64,000 bases of DNA, from assembly GCA_025642075.2 (NCBI GenBank), contig JAODUO010000556.1:2501-66500 (forward strand), read 5' to 3'. The stretch's first letter is position 1, and every line of letters starts with the position of its first letter. This stretch comes from Ridgeia piscesae. Its lineage: Eukaryota; Annelida; Polychaeta; Sabellida; Siboglinidae. The notes below the pieces were generated by a model. The model searched no databases. It saw only the letters and a program-made list of their open reading frames with translations, and was not told the origin of the DNA. Of the stretch, positions 24,375-36,300 are shown piece after piece. The translations under genes and the position numbers were made by a program.

Positions 24375-27300
24375 GTAATGAGTAGAGAGTGTTGATTTGT
24401 TACTTTTCAATATTTATTTTATCATTAATATTGATGCATTATAAAATAATTAATCATGGTGTGTGAGTCTTTAGTTTTACATTGTTGGTTCAATAACAAG
24501 GTTGGTTTTGAAAAACAAATGGTGTAACTAAAATTTTGCCCGCATTTAGGGATGTGTTGGTGACTTTCTAATAGACTCTGTGACTGGGTGGTTTGCATCT
24601 TGATTGCCACATTTTCAAGGATTTATCTTTGATCCACTTGAAAATGTGATGCACTTTAAAAAATTGTTAACAGTTCTTACCAGTTTTGCAGTTCATATCA
24701 TACATTACATGCAAATTGTAGAAAGAGAATGCAATAAAAAACTGCAATAAAATTGCATCATCGTTGTTACACCAATATGACTACTTTGTGAAGCTTGGGG
24801 AACTCGAGCATATTTATTAGTAAACAAAATTGCTTTGATTGTTAGCTTAAATTGAGTAAATGGAACATGTGTATGGCTCTGTGTTATAGTTTATAAAGAG
24901 CTTTTGTTTTTATTACTGAATATTTACCAGATCTGCCAGTAAATTATAGAACATACATTACACCTTTGTAATTTGAATTAACCTGATCTTGTGTGATGAG
25001 AGGACTGCTTTTCCTCTGTAGCTAACTCTGCTGCGGCAGCTGGTGGCATCTTCTTCTTTATCTCCTACATCCCGTACATCTTCATTCAACCTCGCTACGA
25101 CCGGATGACCTGGTGGGAAAGATCTTGTCCTGCCTCATCTCAAACGTCGGCATGGCATATGGGGGTCAGGTCATTGGCATGTTCGAGGGCACAGGTTGGT
25201 TTTGTGTACGCATGTGTCATTTACAATAATGTAACTAATTAAATCATCCACTGTCCAAGACAAAACATTAAATTCTGGTTAGATTCATGTTGGTTCCTCT
25301 TCTATATTGTTGTGGTATATCAATGTCACTGAATCTCTCGCGGTTGACGTAAGTATCCAAATATGTACATGTACAAAACAGCAACATTTTTGAGTGTCCA
25401 AATACATTTAAGACTATTGAGGTAGTCTCAATTTTACTGGAGGTGAAATAAAGATAATGTGAACCTATTTTATGCGTTAGTTCAGCCATATAAAAAGGAT
25501 CGCTACATGTTTGTAGTTAGAAAACATTGATGGAACATTTGCTGTAATGATCACATGTTCTGCAGGCCTTTTCCCGGTGAATCAGAATTTGCTCATGTAA
25601 TTATATTGACAAAAGAGGCCAGATAAGTGTGACATTGTAATGACAGGAGGTTGACATTGTAATGACAGGAGGTTGACATTGTAATGACAGGAGGTTGACA
25701 TTGTAATGACAGGAGGTTGACATTGTAATGACAGGAGGTTGACATTGTAATGACAGAGGTTGACATTGTAATGACAGGAGGTTGACATTGTAATGACAGG
25801 AGGTTACATAATGACGGAGGTTACATTGTAATGACAGGAGGTTTACAGTGTAATGACAGGAGGTTGCATTGTAATGACAGGAGGTACTTGAAGCATAATG
25901 TAATGACAGGAGGTTGACATTGTAATGACAGGAGGTTGACATTGTAATGACAGGAGGTTGACATTGTAATGACAGGAGGTTGACATTGTAATGACAGGAG
26001 GTTGACATTGTAATGACAGAGGTTGACATTGTAATGACAGGAGGTTGACATTGTAATGACAGGAGGTTGACATTGTAATGACAGGAGGTTGACAGTGTAA
26101 TGACAGGAGGTTGACATTGTAATGACAGGAGGTTGACAGTGTAATGACAGGAGGTTGACATTGTAATGACAGGAGGTTGACATTGTAATGACAGGAGGTT
26201 GACATTGTAATGACAGAGGTTGACATTGTAATGACAGGAGGTTGACATTGTAATGACAGGAGGTTGACATTGTAATGACAGGAGGTTGACATTGTAATGA
26301 CAGGAGGTTGACATTGTAATGACAGGAGGTTGACATTGTAATGACAAGAGGTTGACATTGTAATGACAGGAGGTTGACAGTGTAATGACAGGAGGTTGAC
26401 ATTGTAATGACAGGAGGTTGACATTGTAATGACAGGAGGTTGACAGTGTAATGACAAGAGGTTGACATTGTAATGACAGGAGGTTGACATTGTAATGACA
26501 TGATGTTGACATTGTAATGACAGGAGGTTGACATTGTAATGACAGGAGGTTGACATTGTAATGACAGAGGTTGACATTGTAATGACAGGAGGTTGACAGT
26601 GTAATGACATGATGTTGACATTGTAATGACAGGAGGTTGACATTGTAATGACAGGAGGTTGACATTGTAATGACAGGAGGTTGACATTGTATGACTGGAG
26701 GTTGACATTGTAATGACGGAGGTTGACAGTGTAATGACAGGAGGTTGACATTGTAATGACAGGAGGTTGACATTGTAATGACAGGAGGTTGACATTGTAA
26801 TGACAGGAGGTTGACATTGTAATGACTGGAGGTTGACAGTGTAATGACAGGAGGTTGACATTGTAATGACAGGAGGTTGACATTGTAATGACAGGAGGTT
26901 GACATTGTAATGACAGGAGGTTGACATTGTAATGACAGGAGGTTGACATTGTAATGACAGGAGGTTGACATTGTAATGACAGGAGGTTGACATTGTAATG
27001 ACAGGAGGTTGACATTGTTAATGTCATCCTGATGCTGTTTCTTGACGCGATCCTGTATGCCCTCATAGCGTGGTACGTGGAGGCCGTTTGGCCGGGAGAG
27101 TATGGCATACCCCGCCCCTGGTACTTCCCCTTCATGGTAAGTAAACACCTTCACCTGATACAAAGATGCATCAGAACTTACATTTCAATATTATTTATGT
27201 AAGAATCATATTAATACAACAAACAGGTAATTATTTAAATAAATACATTACCAGGGAGATATATATATATATAGTACAGCTCATTTTACTTGCTGATTAT

Positions 27301-30300
27301 AGTACTTTCCGAAAATATGTAACATACGGGTTACATCCATATTCATAAGTTGCACATTTTGTTCCTGAAATCTTGACTTGAATGAGGTTATCAGCTTTGC
27401 CGCAAATTCACCGGGAATGCCGCACTCAGATCTGCAGATCAGTGCTGTAGGACTGAAATGGTTAATGATTCTGTGACAAGTTTTCCATTTCACGAGATAA
27501 AACGGATCAACAAAAGTCGTACTTCAGTCCACATCATCTTGGGTCACATGGTGCATAAAGGACTACACTGTACCTTGCTGTAGCGAGTGTATGGAAAAAA
27601 AATTTTGCATTGTAAGGACAGCTTGTGAATAATTGAACCTGCCGGGGATTGAAGATAAAGCGGTCCAAAGGATTGGACTTCATTAATAGCAACTTACTTT
27701 TGGCTTTTGTTGAGATACTGCTGACCAATGGAATTGGCAGGCATTTCCCTAACTACAGCTTTCTTATCATTTATCATTTTCACCATACATGACAACTTGT
27801 AGCAGTCTGAATGACCTGTTCAGTTATGGCCAGCAAATAGACTAAGAACACACCCAGCAAAATGGAATTACAAAAATGTTTTGTATGAATTGTGACTGAC
27901 CAGCTCAAAATTGCCATCTTTATTTCAGCGAACCTACTGGTGCGGCGTGAACCTCAAGGGTTTGACAGATGACGTAGGGGAGGACACGCCACTGCTGAGG
28001 GACCAGTTACTGTTGAGGGACCAGTCACTGCATGGGGACCAGCCATTGTTGACGGACCATTCATTGCAACAGGACTCAGAATTCTTTGAGAAGGAACCCC
28101 AAGGAATGAGGGCAGGAATACGCATCAAGAACCTCAAGAAGGTAAAATGGGTGTGACAGTGTTTCGAGGAATGGTAGATTCTTTTGGTTTTTGGTTCGGT
28201 AAGTAGAGCAATCAAAAGAACACAGGTTTGAATCAAGGTCAGTCACGTTGCACTTTAGGCAAATTCATTCACTTTTCGTTGTTTCACATTAATGCAGCTA
28301 TAGGACCAAGTACTTTGTTTGATAAGTGGCTATTGGCAGTGTTTAACATTTGTATACAAATAGGCTTTGTGCATTAATCACAGGATGGCTGAATGCTTCT
28401 CAGACAAGTCAAGGTTGTGTTCGGTTAAACAGATCTGCCACTAAAGGACTTTGCACAATCCTGAGGACTGGATACTGCGTGATGTAAGAACTTTATAAAG
28501 ACGTTATTGGTCAAGGAGTACATCGGTCTGGCAAATGGCAAAACCAAATCTTCTTTAATAATGGCTTCAAATATGGATGTTTAAATTGACCAATAACAGC
28601 TAACTGTTATGTCAAAATTACCAATTGCTTTGTACCAGTGAACAACATGTTTTTTTAGAAATATTAATAAATGTGTCTGACTGTTTGCCTTATCATCAGT
28701 CTGGAATTTTTTTAAAGGTGATCACATTGGATGAAACTTTTTTGTTCTTTTTTACTGATCTTTTATTGAGGCTATATGATTAGCACAAGAGGATAAATAA
28801 TAAAAACCCATGCCTGTTGCCCTGTGTGTTGAAGGTGTTTGGCAGTGGCGCCAGTCGGAACGTCGCTGTTGATGGCATCAGTCTGAACTTGTACGAGGGT
28901 CAGATAACTGCTCTCCTTGGACATAATGGGGCTGGCAAGACGACCACCATGTCCATGTTGACAGGTTGAATCTTTGTGTAATTTGTAGTTCCAGACTATA
29001 CTAATAATGCTAATCTTCAAAGCACATATAACTTGTTAATTTTTGTACCATAATCACCCATTTGTAACATATGAAATATATAGGTGTCGGCTTCTGATTA
29101 TAATTCAAGTGTGAGTCAAATAAGTTATTTATAATTTTTTTTTTAATTGCACATGGTTTTAATGTCACCATAGTCATTATCTTTTATTTTAAACTGACAG
29201 ATTACACCCACAAAACGTACAATTATTTCAAATTACACACTACAGTATTTTGAAGAAGGTCATCCCCTGAGTTGTTTCATTTGAAATTGTAGGTTTCTTC
29301 CCCCCAACCTCGGGCACAGCCTGGGTGAATGGTCTGGATGTGAGAAAGGACATTGACGCGGTCCGCAGCAGTCTCGGGCTGTGTCCACAGCAGAATGTTC
29401 TCTTTGACTCTCTCACGGTCCAGGAACATCTTGTCTTCTTTGCGAAGGTTTGTCACTCACACAAGCAGTGTTCTTGTCTTCCTGTTGTGGGGAGTCTCGT
29501 CTTCTTTTAAAATGTATTTTATTTGCCGCATGAGATTCCATTTCATGTGATGAAAGGTTTTTTTTGTGATGGATAACGTACTTCAGTAAAATGTTCTATG
29601 AAAATTTTCTGCCTGACTTGTTTGTGTTCATCCTCAAATTGGGATCATAGTACTGTGTGATACTATAATAACCATGGTGGGTTATGAGTAATGTGTGTAA
29701 GTTCACAGAGTCATTTGACCCACATCTCACATGAGTATTTATTCTATGAGACAATGGTACACTGCAATTCAGAATGCACATCTCATGATTAAACAATGTG
29801 GCAACTGATAGGTACACATTTCGATAGGCAGATATGCCAGAAGCACAGCAGGCATGGGGGCAAATACATTTGTATTTGAAAGCATTTAAATACTTTTTAA
29901 AAAGTGGTAGTTTTAATCTTTGCCATATGCTATTGTGTCAATGATCTTTTTAACACACTTGTTGTAAACTATGATCGATTTGCAAATGTCCCATTGCTCC
30001 GTCCAATACACTTTTAATGCAGTTCTCTGTACATTGTAGCTCAAAGGTTACCCAAGTGCGCTTGTATCCCAAGAAGTTGACCGCATGCTGGACGATGTTG
30101 GACTAACCAGCAAGAGACATGAGAAGTCAGAGACGCTCTCTGGTGGCATGAAGCGGAAGCTTAGTGTCGCAATAGCGCTTGTTGGAGGGTCACAGGTCAG
30201 TGCATCGTAAATGATTCATTAATGATTTGTGTAACCGAAACGTATTAATTTTGATTTTACATTATTTCAAGTAGTATGATTTCTATATTGAAAAAAGTCT

Positions 30301-33300
30301 GGATAAAAATTATAACTTGGGTAATTTCTCCATGACTTTCTGTAGAAGCACACTTAAGTGACCAGATCGACAAGGGGCAAAATGTAAACATCTTGATCCG
30401 ATACACTGATGCATCACAACTTACATTTGAATATTGTTTTATGTCAGAATCATGTAAATATATGTAGTGTCAGGGAGATTCGTACTAAGTACAAAAGTAA
30501 ATATGATGCATGCAGGTAATGTAAGAGTCACCCTACAGATCACTAAATACAGCTATGAGATTTGTAAAGAACTGCAACACCGGCCACTGTTGGAAAAAGT
30601 TTATCCATAAGGTAGACAAAACACTTCACAGCAGATTTAAATTATATGTAGATAATAAATTATTTCTTCTCAAACATATACATTATTAATGTCAATTTTG
30701 TTAAGAGGTTTGTGAAAGTCTAGATTGAAAACTATATTGTTTTATGAACAACACATAAAGATGTGTGACTCAATACTTTGCAGATAACTTCTCAGATTGA
30801 ATACAACTGCAGACAAACCATTTCAGATTGTGATTCTTGATGAGCCGACCTCAGGCATGGACCCGAATGCGCGCCGTCAGACATGGGACATCCTGCAACA
30901 CCACAGAGTGGGCCGGACCATGGTACTGACCACTCACTTCATGGACGAGGCTGACCTGCTGGGTGACCGCATCGCCATCATGGTGGATGGCCAGCTTCAG
31001 TGCTGTGGAAGTCCGTTGTTTCTTAAGAAGAAATATGGTATGTGAACTTGTCACTGGAAACTAAGAGTGTGTTGTTGTGTTGTGTTGTTGTGCTGTAATA
31101 CCTTGGCTTGTTTTCCAGCCGAACACTTTTGTTATGATTCATTGAAAGCATGGCCCCAAACAGTTTTTGGGCCAAGGATTTTGTTGTAGACAGATGTTAA
31201 AGAGCCATCAAGTGTGATAACATATGCGGGATAACATTGTTCAGATCAAGAATTTTTTTTCAGGCGTGGGGTGAACTTTGTTCAAATCATGAACAATTAT
31301 TTTATTTCCGGAGAGAGAAATGTTTAGGACATTGAGAAATAAAACAGGATTTCTGGATTAGTCCCCAGGATCATAGATTATTTCAGTAGGATAATAATTT
31401 CTTGATTGCAAGTTTTATTTTATTCGCACTATTTGGCTGTATTATGGAATGAATGAATCTGTCTCTGTAGCAATTGCAGAATAGCTGAACGCGAGCAAAA
31501 GAAATTGACATGGTGTTAAAATAATAACATCTGCAAGCGTAGGTTAACATATCAAAAGATGGATGCTGCCCTACATAAGAACTTGTCGTTCCATTGATCT
31601 GTCGGTATGTATGAATTAATGAAGCCTCTCTGTTGCAGGTGCGGGTTATCACATGGTGATAGTGAAGGCCGCTGACTGTGACACGGCAGCCATATGTGAC
31701 CTTGTGCAGTCAAGCGTGCCCGATGCTCAGCTTGAGAGCAACATCAGTGCGGAGCTCTCATTCATCCTCCCTCACGAGAGCAAGCAGGCCTTCGAGCATC
31801 TCTTCACCCAACTTGAGCTGGGCAAAGACGAGTTGAAGATTGCCAGTTTTGGTGTGTCTGTCACCACCATGGAGGAGGTGTTCCTACGGTAGGGGTCATA
31901 GGTCAATGATCTGTTTATCGGACGTCGTCCAGAAGCATTCCACAGATCAGCTTCCCCAATCATTGACATTATAAATGCACGATTTGTTTAACCATGGACT
32001 GCACGTTTTTATATAGTTTTAATTATTTATTTATTTGATTAAATTAGTTACTGTTTTAGCACAAATAATGTTTTTGTTTTATTATTTATATATATGTACA
32101 TAATTTAGTAACTTTTTAAAACTATTTTTATATATTTATTTTATTATTGTGTGTATTTATTGTCTTTGCAACATTACAAGCAAGAGGTTAGTGAATTGTC
32201 ACTGTTTAGTGGTCTACACTTGAGGATTGTGCTCTGCACTGGTTAGGATGATGTTTGACATAGGAAATAATTTTTTTGGATAGATTTATCACACTAGATT
32301 CACACAAGTAGAATTGATACAACAACAGTAACATACTTTCAAGTCACTACAGATATATTTGTTTATTCTGAAACAAATTATATTTTCATTTTACAGAAAA
32401 ATAAAATGATAGAAACATATTTTGTTCAGTGTTTCAAACCAAGTCAAAGTCAGGGTTTGGTTTCAGGGTCGGTGAATGTGCTGAAGATATAAAAACGGAT
32501 CCAGTTCGAGAGAGTCGCTCATTGTCCATGCTTACAAATCCAACCAGCCAGCAAACATGTAAGCGTTTGTGAACAAATGTTTTTAAACAATAGTTATGTA
32601 TTTTGGTTGTATAATTTCAGACAGGGATTGTGCCAAGTTATATTTCAACCTTGAAAATATCTGTGTAGGAGGAATTTTTTATCTTCTTAAATGTGTAAAA
32701 AAAATTGTATAAAAATGTATAAATCTGGAATGGCATGTGTGTATTACACATGCCATTCCAGATTTATACATTTTTATACAATTTTTTATGGTTCTTAATT
32801 TTATTATTCAATGTAATAAATAAATGGCTACCAATGCATGCTTGAAAGCATCTAAAATAATTAAATTGCACTTTTGTAAGCTGTTAGTTGTATTCTAAGA
32901 ACTCATACCCACATTTTACATTTTAATGCATACCAAATCCATTGCCCTAGCTGTGTTTGTAGGAAACATAGCTCTGTATTAATTTAGACAAATTTGAAAA
33001 CGTCATTGCTGATTCATATGTTCCAGTGTTCCGTGAGCCGGCCCCCAAGAACACCGGCGTTTTTCTCTTCTACCAACAGTTCTACGCAATGTTCCTCAAA
33101 CGGGTGCTTCACACGTCCCGTAACTGGCTCATCACCGTCTCACAGCTCGCTGTCCCTCTCTTCTTCACCATCACTGCCCTCATCATCCTCAAGACGCAAC
33201 CCATAGACGGCAACTCATCACCCCTCGCCCTCAAACTCTCCCGCTTCGGATACACCATCATCCCATATGGGAGCGGCGTTAATCCCACCGCTGCGACCCG

Positions 33301-36300
33301 GGAGTTATCCGCTGTCTACAGCGAGCTGTTTGAAGGGACGTCTCAGATTCTTGAGTATATAACTAATGACTCGGTTCACCACCAAATGGAGGAGTTTCTT
33401 GAGGCGAAAGGCTTGGAAAGCCTCCCGACTTATAACCTGCACTACATTGTTGCGGCCGAGTTCGAGGGGGGCAGTGATGGAAAGAGCATTGACGTGACCG
33501 CTTACTTCAACAACCAAGCATACCACTCACCAGGTGTCACTCTCGGCATTATCAGTAGCGCCATATTGCGGTACGTTGGCGGTGGTAACCACACCATAAC
33601 GACAACGAATCACCCATTGCCGCAGACGGCCAACGATATGATCGACAACAAGTTGTTGGAAGAAGAGGAGGGTTTTACGATCTCGTTCAACATCATGTTC
33701 GGCATGTCGTTTGTCGCCAGCAGCTTCGTGCTGTTTTTGATACGTGAACGTGCCACCAGGGCGAAGCACTGTCAGTTTGTCAGCGGGGTGCACTCGGCGA
33801 CATTCTGGGGCGCAACATTCTGCTGGGACATTGTCAACTATCTCGTGCCATGTCTGTGTTTGCTCGTCACATTCGCAGCGTTTGACATCAAGGCGTACGT
33901 TGGCGATGGACGGCTGTGGGACATCTTTCTTTTGTTTGCCCTCTACGGCTGGGCCATGTTGCCCTTCATGTACATTCTCTCCTTCATCTTCACAGTGCCC
34001 TCTAGTGGGCTTGTCTGGCTCACAATGTTCAATATTCTCGCAGGTAGGTCATTCCTTGATTTGAAGCGATTTAAGATTGTTAGCCTTAAATTTGAAGTGG
34101 ATCTTTAGGATAAATTATATTTATTGGTTAAATGAAGCTGGTAATTGTGCTTGTTAAACCCAGATGTCATTCAAGTTTGACATATCGTATTTGTTCTGTT
34201 AAGTGTACAGTACGCATAAGAAATATTCTTGATTAAACGCTTCATTGACAACGACAAAATGATGGCAATGGCATAGTTTTCCTCTTCACTTGTGTCATCC
34301 ACCAGGTGGAGACACCAAATTTGCTGTTTCCAATGTAAACTGACTGGTGCCACTGACATTGCATACAAAAGCTGTTGTTTGGATGGTGATCTCAAAAATA
34401 GTAGTTTTCCCCCCAGAAATATGTTGTACTTTTTTGAAGAACAGTGTAAAAAAAGTCAAGGAATTTGTTAAAAATAGGTAATCTTCCAGTTAACTTATCT
34501 AAATTATTAGGGCCATTTCGAAACTGTTTTTACTACCGTTTCTGGTACGAATTTGTTTGGAATGTGATTCTACATCACTTCCGATAGAAAGAAAATTTAT
34601 TTTTAAAATTATGTTTTATACCAATATAATTCCATCGAGTCGATGTAAACAAGCCAATGTCACAGGTACACGTATACTATATGTACAATGCAGAATCTGA
34701 AATAAAATTATATCATGAAATAAATGCAATATTTTGTAAGTTTAAACATTTACAATAATAAAAATCTGCAATGCCAAGAATAAATGCTACCTTCTGATTT
34801 TTGAGGATATGTCCAGAAAAAAAAAAAAAGGCTGTGGTTCTGATGCCTGTGGGATGCATGCAGCTATGACATCAGCTGGTTTATATCAACTCGACGGAAT
34901 TAAATTGGCCTAAACACAATATCTTGCTTGCAGAAGTGATGTAGAATGGCATTACAAACACATACGCATCAAAAAAGATAGTAAAACCATTTTGAAAAAG
35001 CCCTAGTAATTTAGGCCAGTTAACTGAATGATTACGTAAAAATGGACGCCCTTGTGACTTTGTATCAGGTATTGCCACGGTGCTGGCCGTCAACATTCTC
35101 AGCATTCCACAGTTGGGGACCATGGACCTGTCACGGGTCCTTGAATGGGTCTTCCTGGTCCTGCCCAACTTCTGCCTGGGCCAGGGTCTCAGTGACTTCT
35201 ACACCAACTATCAGGTGCTGCAGGTCTGTGACACGCCCGAGGTCAAATTCATCTGTGGCTTGCATCTGAAACAGCCATTCCCCTGCTGCAAAGGTACGAC
35301 ACTTTCTATTGTTATCTATCATTGTTATTATCTATGTATGTGACCTGCCACTTTGAACCAGGTGTTAAGTTGGACTGGCTTATTCCGCACAATAGCCAAA
35401 AATAGCATATCACCATATCAATTGACCTATCCATCATCTGAACTGTTGCCTAGCAACTATGTCTGACTGTCAAGCCACTGAATATCTGTAGAGCAACATG
35501 TGTACATCTTCAATTGCTTGTCGGAGATTTGCTAGGCATCTGGTGGCATGATGATCAGGTCAGTTTTTTATTTTGGCAGAAATGTGAGGAGTGATGATCG
35601 CACGGTAGAGTGCCGGACTATCAATTGGATCAATCCACCTGCCACTATTTCAAAACTTTTTAGGCAATTTTGTTCACATCACATTGCCTGTGTCTTTCAA
35701 AAGAGGCACTAATAGCCGGTGGTCCCTTCTATCTGGTCTCTATGCCAGGGGAAGTAAAAGATCCCGCACAAGGGGTAAATGCGTAACCTGTAGTGGACTG
35801 ACTAATTCTAGAGAAGGACAATTCTGAAGACAAAGCTTGACAATACTCTAGCCACAAAAATGTGGTTAACATAGAGTGATGGTCTGGCCATAAGAAGAAG
35901 ATGAAAAGCACATTTTGTTTCTCAAATGTCAACATAAAAAACAATAAAATGCATGTATTTATAGACCAGCAAATTATATAGCTTATACCCTAATATGTTG
36001 CATGTTGTTGTGGTTCAAATTGATACAACAAACTGTGGTTAATTTCCCATGTTGGACTGGTTAAGCCACTGGTTGCAGGAAACAATCAACAGAATCATTT
36101 GATTGTTCCTGAACCCCAGCAATTTATCTTTCCCATGATGACATCCATTTGTTGCAAATATTACTTTGTCAAACCTCTCATTCCCCATTAGAAGAAATAA
36201 CTTGCCAATGTGCTAACTGATATGTTTGTCTGTTTGCAGACAACTGCGGTACTATGTGTCTGGATTACGAGAAGAATTACCTGTCACTGCAGCCAGGTGG

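Noticed and set aside
23443..27016. CRISPR-like regular arrays
   Set aside because: There are no unique spacers between repeats, and the setting is introns of an animal gene.
25601..27163. Minus-strand open frames of 390-520 codons
   Set aside because: They read a 22-bp minisatellite in all three frames, with no initiation context or family match, and overlap an ABCA exon on the other strand.
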